Source: Acinetobacter sp. ANC 4470
Lineage (GTDB): Bacteria; Pseudomonadota; Gammaproteobacteria; Pseudomonadales; Moraxellaceae
Length of the DNA stretch: 64,000 nucleotides
Direction: 5' to 3'
Assembly (NCBI RefSeq): GCF_002135335.1
Contig: NZ_NEGC01000001.1
Location: 248,001 to 312,000 of the forward strand
In this document: positions 30,489-39,373 of the stretch, piece after piece
Numbering within the stretch: the stretch's first letter is position 1
Layout: each line of letters opens with the position of its first letter
The notes under the pieces: generated by a model
Told to the model about the DNA's origin: nothing
The model's database searches: none
The model's input: the letters and a program-made list of their open reading frames with translations, nothing else
Program-made: the position numbers and the translations under genes

Positions 30489-31031
30489 TTATGCAACAGC
30501 TTGTTCTGGCTGAGATTTATCATTTAGCACCGACCAAACAGTCAAACCCAAATCAGTATGTAAGTCAGGTAAATCTAGGAAAATACTAGCACCCAACAGT
30601 TCATGGTTACATTTATCTACCAATTGTTTAACTGCTTTTAAAGTGCCACCCGTTGCCAAAACATCATCCACAATAATAATTTTTTGCGGCTCAATTTCAG
30701 CAGACATTTCCAAACGATCCATACCATATTCTAAACTATAACCCACACCAACCACTGGCGGCGGTAACTTACCCGCTTTACGAACCAATAATAAACCTTT
30801 GTCTAACCGCTGTGCCAACAAGCTCGCAAGAACAAAACCACGTGCTTCAACAGCAACAAAACTATCCACTTCTTGCAACTTTTCAGCAGGAATACTGGCA
30901 ATTAACGCATCGGTTAATAGCTCAATATTGCCCATAAATAATGGTGTCAGATCAAAGAAACAAATTCCATGTTTAGGGAAATTTTGCACAGTACGAATTT
31001 TAGACCACAAAATAGTAGACAGATTGCTCAT
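30489..31031 (-). CDS. apt: Adenine phosphoribosyltransferase
   Basis: Salvages adenine to AMP. The 180-residue protein has the family's FFDLTPLF, VAVEARGFVLASLLA and PRPP-binding motif IIIVDDVLATGGTLKA near residues 119-134. The start at 31031 has no obvious ribosome binding site, but gives the conserved N-terminus (IRTVQNFPKHGICFFD). It is a single gene. Confidence 0.94.
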   Translation of the reverse strand: MSNLSTILWSKIRTVQNFPKHGICFFDLTPLFMGNIELLTDALIASIPAEKLQEVDSFVAVEARGFVLASLLAQRLDKGLLLVRKAGKLPPPVVGVGYSLEYGMDRLEMSAEIEPQKIIIVDDVLATGGTLKAVKQLVDKCNHELLGASIFLDLPDLHTDLGLTVWSVLNDKSQPEQAVA

Positions 31032-31550
31032 GGGGAGAAAAGTAATTTAAAAGAGAATATATCAATTTTAGCGCTTTATACACTGAATGACCAGTAAACG
31101 ACCTCCAATAAAATACAACAGAACACAAAGCTAGAACACAAATCTATGATTTTATTATATAAATTTTTAAATAAATTATAGGTATAAATTTAACCAATCC
31201 TAAAATAACAAATCCAGTATTCTTTTCCTCCTCGACCTTAGTCTAAAGGCTGACTTCTGAACTTAAAAAATGATCTAAAGCTTTATATACTTCTTTTCTT
31301 TATGGTTATTTAAAAGTTTATATTGTTAGACAAAAATGATATTTAAGTATTTTTATGACAAGTTTTGTCCTCCTCTGCAATTCTGCTTTCAAATTCACTC
31401 ACTAAACTCAGATATTTGCTTTACATTAACAATAGAACTGCGTAAAAATTTGCATGAATATGTACATTGAAAGTCATATTATTAGAGTCAAGCTATATAT
31501 GGAATTTTACTGACTTAACTTTTTAAAAAGTCAGTGCTTTGGAGAGTCAA
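31032..31550. other. Intergenic region between apt and rubA
   Basis: This 519-base, very AT-rich gap shows no open frame with coding character on either strand. It must contain the apt and rubA promoters, but no convincing pair was found. A leader hairpin close to rubA is listed separately. Confidence 0.5.
31509..31535 (+). promoter_or_regulatory. Leader hairpin before rubA
   Basis: ACTGACTT (31509-31516) pairs with AAGTCAGT (31528-31535) over an 11-base loop. It lies five bases before the GGAG ribosome binding site, so it could stabilise the 5' end or affect translation of rubA. Confidence 0.5.
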
Positions 31551-31715
31551 ATGAAAAAGTATCAATGCATCGTTTGTGGATGGATTTATAACGAAGCTGA
31601 AGGTTGGCCACAAGATGGTATTGTCGCAGGCACGAAATGGGAAGATATCCCAGATGATTGGACATGCCCAGACTGTGGTGTATCAAAAATTGATTTTGAA
31701 ATGGTTGAAATCTAA
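31551..31715 (+). CDS. rubA: Rubredoxin
   Basis: A 54-residue rubredoxin: two CxxC knuckles, CIVCG near residue 6 and CPDCG near 39, bind one iron, with the conserved [12 protein letters not shown] and DWTCPDCGV surroundings. It carries electrons from rubredoxin reductase to alkane monooxygenase (AlkM) in Acinetobacter. GGAG stands six bases before the ATG. It heads the rubA-rubB-estB-oxyR cluster known from Acinetobacter ADP1. AlkM is not in this window. Confidence 0.97.
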   Translation: MKKYQCIVCGWIYNEAEGWPQDGIVAGTKWEDIPDDWTCPDCGVSKIDFEMVEI

Positions 31716-31725
31716 TCATTGATAC

Positions 31726-31752
31726 AAAAGACCATAGTACATGGTCTTTTTT
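31726..31752 (+). terminator. Hairpin/terminator between rubA and rubB
   Basis: AAAAGACCAT (31726-31735) pairs perfectly with ATGGTCTTTT (31741-31750), with two more T. It would cut most transcripts after rubA or protect the rubA message. Confidence 0.75.
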
Positions 31753-31780
31753 ACATCTTATAAAAAGTTTGGAGAACATT

Positions 31781-32959
31781 ATGCATCCTATCGTCATTAT
31801 TGGTTCAGGTATGGCCGGTTATACCGCAGCACGTGAGTTTCGTAAGCTAAATCCCGAGCATGAGCTGGTCATGATTTGTTCAGATGATGCGGTAAACTAT
31901 GCTAAACCCACGCTGTCAAATGCTTTAGTTGGCAATAAAGCACCCGAGCAAATTGCTTTAGGTGATGCAATTAAAATGAGCGCTCAACTGAAAATGCGTA
32001 TTGAAGCGCATAGTTGGGTCAAAGAAATTCAGTCCGAACAACACCAACTCATTTTAGAGAAAGAGGGTCAACAAAGTACTCAACCCTATTCAAAACTGGT
32101 TCTTGCCGTGGGGGCAAACCCTGTTCGATTAGCGATCGCAGGCGATGGTAGTGATGACATTCATGTGGTTAACAATTTGAACGACTACAAAGAATTCCGG
32201 AAAAATCTTGCTCAACATCAAGATAAACGTGTCGTGATTCTAGGTGCAGGTCTGATTGGCTGTGAATTTGCCAATGACTTACAAAACACTGAACATCAAG
32301 TCACTGTGATTGATTTAGCTTCAAGACCTTTGGGACGTCTCATTCCTGAATATGTTGCATCGTCGTTTCAAGAAAAATTAGAAGATATTGGTATTCATTT
32401 TGTATTAGGTACAACAGTTGAAAAAGTCATCAAAGTTGAAAATGGCGACTACCAAATTACCTTAGCTAATGGTCAATCTGTTGTTGCAGACATTGTACTT
32501 TCTGCGATTGGTTTACAACCCAACTTAGAATTAGCAAAAACGACGAATATTCATTGTAGTCGTGGCATTTTGACCAATGGACTTTTAGAAACCAATCAAG
32601 TAGATATTTATGCCATTGGTGACTGTGCAGAAGTGAATGGTCTACTGCTACCTTACGTCATGCCAATCATGCAACAAGCCCGTGCTTTAGCCAAGACTTT
32701 AAATGGTGAAAATACTCATGTTCACTACCCCGCAATGCCTGTTGCAGTGAAAACACCGACCGCACCACTGACTGTACTTCCAGCACCCATTGACGTAGAT
32801 GTCACTTGGGAGACAGAAGAACTAGAAGATGGCATGATTGCCAAAGCGCTAGATAGTCAAAATACCTTACGCGGTTTTGTGCTCTTGGGTTCAACCGCAG
32901 CAAAACAACGTTTAAGCTTAACTAAATTAGTACCCGACTTGATTCCTGTAGCAGTTTAA
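31781..32959 (+). CDS. rubB: Rubredoxin-NAD(+) reductase
   Basis: A 392-residue flavoprotein: FAD motif VIIGSGMAGYTAAREF at the N-terminus, NADH motif VVILGAGLIGCEFANDL near residue 146 and the second FAD motif DIYAIGDCAEVNG near 277. It reduces RubA with NADH for alkane hydroxylation. ATG 31781 has GGAG six bases upstream; an in-frame TTG at 31769 is less likely. Confidence 0.95.
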   Translation: MHPIVIIGSGMAGYTAAREFRKLNPEHELVMICSDDAVNYAKPTLSNALVGNKAPEQIALGDAIKMSAQLKMRIEAHSWVKEIQSEQHQLILEKEGQQSTQPYSKLVLAVGANPVRLAIAGDGSDDIHVVNNLNDYKEFRKNLAQHQDKRVVILGAGLIGCEFANDLQNTEHQVTVIDLASRPLGRLIPEYVASSFQEKLEDIGIHFVLGTTVEKVIKVENGDYQITLANGQSVVADIVLSAIGLQPNLELAKTTNIHCSRGILTNGLLETNQVDIYAIGDCAEVNGLLLPYVMPIMQQARALAKTLNGENTHVHYPAMPVAVKTPTAPLTVLPAPIDVDVTWETEELEDGMIAKALDSQNTLRGFVLLGSTAAKQRLSLTKLVPDLIPVAV

Positions 32960-32970
32960 GGTTTTAATAC

Positions 32971-33000
32971 AAAGGACATTTTCAAAAAATGTCCTTTTTT
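32971..33000 (+). terminator. Hairpin/terminator between rubB and estB
   Basis: AAAGGACATTTT (32971-32982) pairs perfectly with AAAATGTCCTTT (32986-32997), followed by three more T. Confidence 0.75.
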
Positions 33001-33015
33001 AGGGGGAGAATAACA

Positions 33016-33963
33016 ATGAATAACAGCATACTAAAATTTACGGGCTCTCCATATACTTCTTTTATGCATGAAACCAAAGTCAATTTAAGCAATGGCATTG
33101 AGCTGCATGTCGAAATGGGTGGAAAACCTGAACATCCTGCCATCATGCTCATTATGGGTTTAGGCGCGCAAATGTTATTCTGGCCTGATTTTTTCTGTAA
33201 ATCACTCATAGACCAAGGTTATCGAGTCATTCGTTTTGACAATCGCGATATTGGGTTGTCTTCAAAAGTTCGTCATTCAGGTCCGCGACTCAATACATTA
33301 AAACTCATGGGTCGTTTTGTTTTAGGTTTAGAAAACCAAGGCGCACCATATAATTTATATGACATGGCTGAAGATGCTGCATTGTTAATTGATCATTTAG
33401 AACTTGATAAAGTCTCCGTGATTGGGGCTTCAATGGGTGGTATGATTGCGCAAATTCTGGCAGCAAAACATCCTCAAAAAGTCAGCAACCTAGGACTAAT
33501 GTTTACCAGTAACAATCAACCGTTACTCCCTCCCCCTTTTCCAAAACAACTTTTTAGCCTGATTGGTAAGCCTGAATCTACAGACGAAGATGGTATTGTG
33601 AATCATAGTGTAAAAGTATTTAATATTATTGGTTCACCTGGATATATCAACCAAATTGAGCTAATTCAAACCGCACGCAAGTTATATCAACGAAGTTATT
33701 ATCCAGCGGGTGTACTTCAACAGTTTTTAGCAATATTATGTACTGGTTCTTTGCTACAATTGGGTAAGCAAATTCAGCAACCTACCCTCGTGGTACATGG
33801 CTCTCGGGATCGTTTACTTCCACCGAGTCATGGCAAAGCAGTTGCAAAGGCAATTACAGATGCTAAGTTTGAATTAATTGACGGAATGGGGCATGATATC
33901 CCTCCGCATTTTATTCCATATCTTAGCGGATTATTTGCTGATCACTTTAAATCAAAACATTAG
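33016..33963 (+). CDS. estB: Alpha/beta hydrolase (esterase EstB)
   Basis: A 315-residue cytoplasmic hydrolase: MLIMGLGAQMLFWPD oxyanion region, nucleophile IGASMGGMIAQ near residue 137, acid in HGSRDRLLPP and His in GMGHDIPP near 292. In Acinetobacter ADP1 the gene at this place was named estB and is cotranscribed with rubA and rubB; its substrate in alkane metabolism is not settled. GGGGGAG precedes the ATG. Confidence 0.88.
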   Translation: MNNSILKFTGSPYTSFMHETKVNLSNGIELHVEMGGKPEHPAIMLIMGLGAQMLFWPDFFCKSLIDQGYRVIRFDNRDIGLSSKVRHSGPRLNTLKLMGRFVLGLENQGAPYNLYDMAEDAALLIDHLELDKVSVIGASMGGMIAQILAAKHPQKVSNLGLMFTSNNQPLLPPPFPKQLFSLIGKPESTDEDGIVNHSVKVFNIIGSPGYINQIELIQTARKLYQRSYYPAGVLQQFLAILCTGSLLQLGKQIQQPTLVVHGSRDRLLPPSHGKAVAKAITDAKFELIDGMGHDIPPHFIPYLSGLFADHFKSKH

Positions 33964-33969
33964 GACACT

Positions 33970-34875
33970 ATGGCTGCATTACCATCTTTAAGACAGCTGT
34001 CATACCTCGTTACGCTGTCTGAAACGCTGCATTTCACTGAAGCTGCGCGTCGTTCATTTGTGACCCAATCGACCTTGTCAGGCGGGATCATGGAGTTAGA
34101 GCGCTTGTTAGGTGGAGTACTCGTTGAACGCGACCGCCAAAATGTACGTTTAACTCCGCTAGGCGAGCAGGTTGTTGCCCGAGCCCGTGTTCTATTGGCA
34201 GATGCACAAGACTTGATGCGTTTAAGTCGTGAGATGAGCGAGCCTTTAACTGGTGATTTACATTTAGGGATCATTCCAACCATTGCGCCTTTTCTTTTGT
34301 CGAAACTTTTAGATGAAGTACATAAACAACTTCCTAAAATTCAGTTGCATTTGCACGAAGCACAAAGTGAAAAAATTGTCGAAAAACTAGAACATGGCAA
34401 TCTTGATATGATTGTTCTGGCTCTACCTTTTGATACACGTGGCTTAAAAGTTGCTGAAATCGCAAAAGAAAATCTTTATTTGGTTTGCCATAAATCAGAC
34501 CAAAATGCGAATAATGCAAACTCTTTAGATGACTTAGATCTATCACGCTTAGTCCTGCTTGAAGAAGGTCATTGTCTACGTAATCATGCTTTGAGTGCTT
34601 GTCCAATTGGTGAACGCAAAAATGATCATCGCTTAAAAGCAAGTTCATTGCCAACATTGGTAGAAATGGTTTCTTCTGATTTAGGCTTTACCCTACTTCC
34701 TGAAATTGCAATTCATACCAATATGATTAAAGCAAATCCAGATTTAGTGGTCAAAGCGATTGATGCCGCACCAAGTCGCACCCTTGCATTGGTGACGCGT
34801 AAAAGCACCCCTTTGCAAAGTGAATTTGACGTGCTGTTGCAAATTTTTCAAAAAATCACTAAAAATCTTCACTAA
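33970..34875 (+). CDS. oxyR: Hydrogen peroxide-inducible regulator OxyR (LysR family)
   Basis: A 301-residue LysR-type regulator: N-terminal winged helix (LRQLSYLVTLSETLHFTEAARRSF) and a substrate-binding-like domain with the OxyR redox pair in GHCLRNHALSAC near residues 198-207. Peroxide oxidises these cysteines and activates catalase and peroxidase genes. It starts six bases after estB, so it is in the same operon, as in ADP1; this places a peroxide sensor with an oxygenase electron chain. Confidence 0.95.
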   Translation: MAALPSLRQLSYLVTLSETLHFTEAARRSFVTQSTLSGGIMELERLLGGVLVERDRQNVRLTPLGEQVVARARVLLADAQDLMRLSREMSEPLTGDLHLGIIPTIAPFLLSKLLDEVHKQLPKIQLHLHEAQSEKIVEKLEHGNLDMIVLALPFDTRGLKVAEIAKENLYLVCHKSDQNANNANSLDDLDLSRLVLLEEGHCLRNHALSACPIGERKNDHRLKASSLPTLVEMVSSDLGFTLLPEIAIHTNMIKANPDLVVKAIDAAPSRTLALVTRKSTPLQSEFDVLLQIFQKITKNLH

Positions 34876-34892
34876 AAAATAATCGATATATT

Positions 34893-34917
34893 AAAAGGAG
34901 TCATGGCTCCTTTTTTT
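34893..34917 (+). terminator. Terminator of the rub-est-oxyR operon
   Basis: AAAAGGAG pairs with CTCCTTTT around TCATGG and seven T follow the CTCC. Confidence 0.82.
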
Positions 34918-35000
34918 ATGTTTAATTTTTTATACTTCCTGTTCGCTTCACACTAATCGCCCACGTACTAAAGCTAAAAATATTTTTCATTTTTCATTCA

Positions 35001-35038
35001 ATAAAAAAATAGCCTATCTATGCAACAGATAAGCTATT
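35001..35038 (-). terminator. Terminator for a minus-strand transcript
   Basis: AATAGC and TATCT (35008-35019) pair with AGATA and GCTATT (35027-35038), one unpaired base on each side. On the minus strand the stem is followed by seven T. It directly abuts the stop of the 50-codon frame at 35038-35190. Confidence 0.75.
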
Positions 35039-35190
35039 CAAGGTAATAAACAGATTATGACTCCATAGAGCAATAAAATATTCGATTCCTGATGAGTTGG
35101 AGTACTACTATTAGCCAAACTAATAAGACGTGCTGTCATAGTAGAAGCTTCAATATGTTTTTTATATCCCCATAAATAGGGATTTTTCAT
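35038..35190 (-). CDS. Small protein candidate (50 aa) with C-terminal hydrophobic tail
   Basis: An ATG at 35190 opens a 50-codon frame beginning MKNPYLWGYKKHIEAS and ending in the hydrophobic NILLLYGVIICLLP. The stop codon overlaps the base of a strong minus-strand terminator, and no other gene explains that terminator. The N-terminal half is basic and helical, the C-terminal 15 residues could insert in a membrane. The ribosome binding site is weak. The transcript could also be a noncoding RNA. Confidence 0.5.
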   Translation of the reverse strand: MKNPYLWGYKKHIEASTMTARLISLANSSTPTHQESNILLLYGVIICLLP

Positions 35191-35330
35191 TGCCCAAAAG
35201 CACTCAATTCCAAACAAAAAAAACAGGTTGAAACAAGATCACAATAAAATATACATTTTTTAAATATGTATTATTCAACAAATACTTAAGTTCACTTTAA
35301 AGCTTATAAATTACCAATTTCTTGGGATAG

Positions 35331-35357
35331 CACTTTAATTCGCTTTAGAGTAAAGTG
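35331..35357. promoter_or_regulatory. Inverted repeat upstream of the LuxR-type regulator
   Basis: CACTTTA (35331-35337) and TAAAGTG (35351-35357) are inverted copies 13 bases apart, and a further CACTTTA lies at 35293-35299. They could form an operator for the gene at 35407 (about 50 bases downstream). Confidence 0.4.
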
Positions 35358-35406
35358 ACTCAATAAAATCGAAAATGATTGTGAGAAATGCCTAGTGGGT
35401 GAACTA

Positions 35407-36018
35407 ATGTTACCTGTTCCTATCATGATGATAATGGATCAACCAACTTTTAATAACCTATCAGAAAGCATTCTCATTCGGTTAGGTTATCCTGACGAAT
35501 TGATGATTTACACCAACAACCTCACTGAAGCTGAGCAATTATTACAACAACATTTACCCAATTTAATCTTGATTGATTTGTATCTTGATCAGTCGAAAAG
35601 TATTTCATTGATAAAAAAAAATAATAAAATTCATCCTGATGCACATATTATTGTGCTCTTAGCCCAGCAAGAAACGTCTTTACTGTTTGATGCGATTCAA
35701 GCGGGTGTACAAGGTTATATTTTTCATGAGCACACTGAAGCAGAAATTTTAAATCATATTAAAACCATTTTGCGTGGCGGAGCGCCAATCCATTGCGCTT
35801 TAGCACAGTATATTTTGTCGCATCAACTGAACTTTAATAACACCCGATCAACAACTGCAATAAACCACCCCATACACCTTACAGCGATTGAAAGTGATAT
35901 TTTAAATTTAATATTAGATGGACTTAGCCCACAACAAATTGCACAACAGATTATTGTGCCCTTATATATAATCGAAGGCTATATTAAAAATATTTATCAA
36001 AAAATTGCCTGCTTATAA
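35407..36018 (+). CDS. Orphan response regulator-like LuxR-type protein
   Basis: A 203-residue protein with a receiver-like domain (about residues 1-120, possible phosphoacceptor Asp in LILIDLYLD) and a C-terminal LuxR-like helix-turn-helix (LTAIESDILNLILDGLSPQQIAQQI). The receiver lacks the usual paired acidic residues at the end of strand 1 (MMIMDQPT), and the HTH is shortened with an unusual ending. No kinase gene is adjacent. It may signal without phosphorylation. ATG 35407 is used; a GTG at 35395 is possible. Confidence 0.7.
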   Translation: MLPVPIMMIMDQPTFNNLSESILIRLGYPDELMIYTNNLTEAEQLLQQHLPNLILIDLYLDQSKSISLIKKNNKIHPDAHIIVLLAQQETSLLFDAIQAGVQGYIFHEHTEAEILNHIKTILRGGAPIHCALAQYILSHQLNFNNTRSTTAINHPIHLTAIESDILNLILDGLSPQQIAQQIIVPLYIIEGYIKNIYQKIACL

Positions 36019-36062
36019 CATTAAGCATGCCTAATTTACTTTGATCCCAAAACCACCATCGA

Positions 36063-36092
36063 GATAAAATAAAAGAGTCCGAAGACTCCTTT
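36063..36092 (-). terminator. Terminator of ppk1
   Basis: On the minus strand GAGTC and GACTC enclose a TTCG tetraloop; the outer stem adds four more pairs (one G-U) and TTTTATTTTA follows. Confidence 0.85.
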
Positions 36093-36116
36093 ATTTTATC
36101 TACTGACTATAATAAA

Positions 36117-38198
36117 TTATTTAATCAGATCTAATAATATTCTTTGCGCATTATGCGGTGCTTGACCTGCCTTAACTTGAGCACGTACCCAAGTTCCATC
36201 TCCTTGCAATAACCATGCTTGTTGATTGTCTTGTAAATAAGTCAATAAACCTTGCTGATAAATACGTTTTTTTAGCGCTGGATCTTCAACTGGGAAACAC
36301 GCCTCAACGCGATTAAATAAATTACGATCCATCCAATCGGCACTTGAGCAATAAATTCGCGCATTGCCATTATTACCAAAGTAATAAACACGGGTATGTT
36401 CTAAGAAACGCCCCACGATTGAACGCACTCGAATATTTTCTGAAAGCCCAGGCAAACCTGGACGTAAAGAGCAAATAGAACGAATAATTAAATCAATCTG
36501 CACGCCTGCTTGAGATGCTTCATACAACTTGTTAATCAGCTGCATTTCAGTTAAAGCATTCACTTTGACAATGATTTTTGCAGGCTTACCCGCTTTGGCA
36601 TTGGCAATTTCTTCATCAATATAATTCACAAGTTGCGCATGTAAGGTAAATGGCGCATGCAGAAGTTTCTTCAACTTCGCCATTTTCCCCATCCCTGTCA
36701 ATTCTTGAAAAATGCGATGTACATCTTCACACAGCTCTTTATCTGTGGTGAGTAAGCCATAGTCAGTATAAATACGCGCATTGCCTGCATGATAGTTACC
36801 TGTGCCCAAATGCACATAACGCACAAGCTTGTTATTTTCACGGCGTACCACCAAAATCATTTTGGCATGGGTTTTATAACCGACAATGCCATATACCACC
36901 ACAGCACCCGCTTCTTGCAGTACATTTGCCACTTCAATATTCGATTCTTCATCAAAACGTGCACGCAATTCAATAACTGCGGTGACTTCTTTACCATTGC
37001 GCGCCGCTTCTGCAAGCACTTGCACAATTTCAGAATCTGGACCACTACGATACAAGGTTTGCTTAATCGCAAGCACTTGCGGATCACGTGCAGCTTCACG
37101 CAATAAATTAATCACGGGTGCAAATGATTCAAATGGGTGATGTAACAGAATGTCTTGCTTCTGCATGGCAGAAAAAATATTTTCAGATTTTTTCAGAACT
37201 TTTGGAATAATTGGCGTATGTGAATCATAACGTAAATGTGGACGTTTAAAATTCGAGAGTAAGCGCGCAAGATTAACTGGACCATCCACTTTATAAAGTT
37301 GATCTTTTTCTAGATCAAACTCGTTAAGTAAATATTCATAGATGTGTTCAGGACAATTTTGGGTCACTTCTAAACGTACCGCACGACCAAAACGGCGTGA
37401 GTTCAATTCGCCTTTCAATGCTTTGGCTAAATCTTCAACATCTTCATTTAATGCCAAATCAGCATTACGTGTTACGCGAAATTGATAGCAACCTGTAGCG
37501 GTCATGCCAGGAAACAAATCAGACACATGTTCATGAATAATGGCAGACAACATAACATGATGTTCTTTGCCATCGGTCAATTCATCGGGTAAGCGTACCA
37601 CGCGAGGTAATGAACGCGGTGCTGGAACAACCGCTAAATCAATTTGACGACCAAAGGCATCTTTCCCTTCCAAGGTCACAATAAAGTTTAAACTTTTATT
37701 CACTAAACGCGGAAATGGATGGGCTGGATCTAGGCTAATTGGAGTAAGAACGGGGGCAACTTGTTCTTGGAAATACTTTTTAATCCAAGCTGACTGAGCA
37801 GGTGTAAGCTCACCACGGCGTAAAAAACAGATGTCTTCTTCACGTAGTTTAGGCAAAATTGTTTCATTTAAAATACGGTATTGACGTTCAATTGCTGCGT
37901 GTGCTGTTTTAGAAATGGTATCTAGTACTTGTTTTGGGGTTAAACCATCAGGGCTACGACTTTCATTGCCTAAGTCGAGTTGCTCCATCAAACCAGCAAA
38001 ACGTATTTCAAAAAACTCATCCAGATTACGGGAAAAAATAAGCAAGAAATTCATGCGATCAAGCAAAGGATGCAGAGGATCAACTGCCTGTTCTAATACA
38101 CGAAGATGAAAATCTAGAATAGAAAGTTCACGGTTAATATAGCGATCATTATATGTATATTCTATTTGTGTAGGAGATGGGTCTGCTGCAGTATTCAT
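36117..38198 (-). CDS. ppk1: Polyphosphate kinase
   Basis: Transfers the gamma phosphate of ATP to polyphosphate. The 693-residue protein has the four PPK1 domains: N-terminal [18 protein letters not shown], head domain, and the catalytic C1/C2 domains with the autophosphorylated histidine in [10 protein letters not shown] near residue 440 and [20 protein letters not shown] after it. The length is standard. TAGGT lies before the ATG. No ppx or Pho box is adjacent. Confidence 0.96.
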   Translation of the reverse strand: MNTAADPSPTQIEYTYNDRYINRELSILDFHLRVLEQAVDPLHPLLDRMNFLLIFSRNLDEFFEIRFAGLMEQLDLGNESRSPDGLTPKQVLDTISKTAHAAIERQYRILNETILPKLREEDICFLRRGELTPAQSAWIKKYFQEQVAPVLTPISLDPAHPFPRLVNKSLNFIVTLEGKDAFGRQIDLAVVPAPRSLPRVVRLPDELTDGKEHHVMLSAIIHEHVSDLFPGMTATGCYQFRVTRNADLALNEDVEDLAKALKGELNSRRFGRAVRLEVTQNCPEHIYEYLLNEFDLEKDQLYKVDGPVNLARLLSNFKRPHLRYDSHTPIIPKVLKKSENIFSAMQKQDILLHHPFESFAPVINLLREAARDPQVLAIKQTLYRSGPDSEIVQVLAEAARNGKEVTAVIELRARFDEESNIEVANVLQEAGAVVVYGIVGYKTHAKMILVVRRENNKLVRYVHLGTGNYHAGNARIYTDYGLLTTDKELCEDVHRIFQELTGMGKMAKLKKLLHAPFTLHAQLVNYIDEEIANAKAGKPAKIIVKVNALTEMQLINKLYEASQAGVQIDLIIRSICSLRPGLPGLSENIRVRSIVGRFLEHTRVYYFGNNGNARIYCSSADWMDRNLFNRVEACFPVEDPALKKRIYQQGLLTYLQDNQQAWLLQGDGTWVRAQVKAGQAPHNAQRILLDLIK

Positions 38199-38285
38199 AC
38201 CTAACCTATGCTTATTCGAAAGTAATTCGTATTCACATAAGTATGCTTCAAAATTGTGACAATTTCATAAAAAAAGCCCAATAAT

Positions 38286-38588
38286 TTATAATGCTGATCA
38301 GTTAAGGAATTTTACAATTACCCCCTTAGCTTTTTTGTTATTCACGACGGAGTCTTATCATTTTAAATCAAAGTTTTGGAGCTCGTTTGTTCTTTTGTTT
38401 TGCCAAAAGAACCAAAAGCATTTGTCATCCGCAAAACTCGTCAAATACCTTTTATTGATCAATTCATCGCAGAAACCTTACTTTTTCAAAGTGATTTTGC
38501 CTCGAACAGTTGCGGATGACGTTTCCGTGTATCGAATAACATCATGAATTTTAAAAAATGCCAATCAATCTATTAACTAACAGGCATT
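38286..38588 (+). repeat. Noncoding repeat, copy A
   Basis: Two blocks match the reverse complement of 44046-44445. Block 1 (about 38286-38390) includes CTTAGCTTTT, TATTCACG, GGAGTCTTATC and GGAGCTCGTTTGTTC; block 2 (about 38508-38588) includes GTGTATCGAATAACAT and ends in the gene-side hairpin. The middle aligns loosely through CGCAAAACTCG and is shorter here. The copies point towards each other across a 5.5-kb gene block. Confidence 0.75.
38553..38588 (-). terminator. Possible terminator of mtgA
   Basis: On the minus strand AATGCC and GGCATT form the base of an imperfect stem followed by six T. Confidence 0.45.
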
Positions 38589-38619
38589 ACAATAATCTAT
38601 GCTTTTTTCTGGAGTTATT

Positions 38620-39294
38620 TTAAGGAATATGGCTATAACGCATATATTTTTGAATCATACGTTTACGATACTTTAATTTTCGATCTTCACGATGATCTTG
38701 ATAATATTTGGGATTGGGTAAAATGGCAGCTAAGAAAGCGGCCTGATCACGCGATAAATTTTTCGAACTTTTACCAAAATAATGCTGTGTTGCTGCTTCC
38801 ACCCCATAAATATTTTCACCAAATTCAACTGAATTTAAATATACTTCTAAAATCCGTTCTTTTGACCACACGCGCTCCATCATCCACGTGGCAACTGCTT
38901 CTTGACCTTTACGTAAAAATGAACGCTTATTATATAAAAATAGATTTTTCGCCAATTGCTGTGAAATAGTTGAGCCACCTGCAACCACTTTACCCTTATC
39001 TTTATTACGTTCTAGGGCAAATTGCATGCCAGCCCAATCAAAACCTTTGTGTTGTAAAAACTTACCATCTTCCGCTGCAACCACTGCATGTTTCAAATAG
39101 TCACTAATTTGATCATAATCACGCCATTCATGTTTGATTGGCTTAGAAGGTTCTGACCAATAATCTATCCGCATCATCATGGTAGTTTCGACTGGATGAG
39201 TCCGCCACCAGACCAAACTTGCAAAAACCCAAAGTTGCACTAAAAGCACCAAACTGACAAGTATTAACAAACTACGAACAATAAAAGCTTTCAT
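38620..39294 (-). CDS. mtgA: Monofunctional biosynthetic peptidoglycan transglycosylase
   Basis: Polymerises lipid II into glycan strands at the outer face of the inner membrane. The 224-residue GT51 protein has one N-terminal membrane anchor (residues 7-27) and all five motifs: [13 protein letters not shown] near 72, [12 protein letters not shown] near 107, [14 protein letters not shown], and [12 protein letters not shown] near 148. No transpeptidase domain follows, as expected for MtgA. It is divergent from the rhomboid gene by about 80 bases. Confidence 0.95.
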   Translation of the reverse strand: MKAFIVRSLLILVSLVLLVQLWVFASLVWWRTHPVETTMMMRIDYWSEPSKPIKHEWRDYDQISDYLKHAVVAAEDGKFLQHKGFDWAGMQFALERNKDKGKVVAGGSTISQQLAKNLFLYNKRSFLRKGQEAVATWMMERVWSKERILEVYLNSVEFGENIYGVEAATQHYFGKSSKNLSRDQAAFLAAILPNPKYYQDHREDRKLKYRKRMIQKYMRYSHIP

Positions 39295-39373
39295 GTCAGT
39301 GAGTTACTCCAAAATATCTATTTTTTCGTGCTAAGCTTGAAGCTAAATATAGCAAAGATTATAAAAGAATAGC

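Larger units (their letters stand above)
38199..38619. other. Noncoding region between ppk1 and mtgA holding a repeat unit
   Basis: This 421-base gap has no coding frame. Its centre (38286-38588) is one copy of an inverted noncoding repeat shared with 44046-44445; its end serves as the mtgA terminator. Confidence 0.6.

Noticed and set aside
29808..31260. Loosely similar strings near 29815-29845 (AGACCAAAAGCTAACTTCT) and 31233-31260 (AGTCTAAAGGCTGACTTCT)
   Set aside because: Similarity is short, with several mismatches, and does not extend; not enough for a repeat family.
31531..31797. Minus-strand frame of 88 codons across rubA
   Set aside because: It is the shadow of the genuine rubredoxin gene, whose CxxC motifs and operon position are clear.
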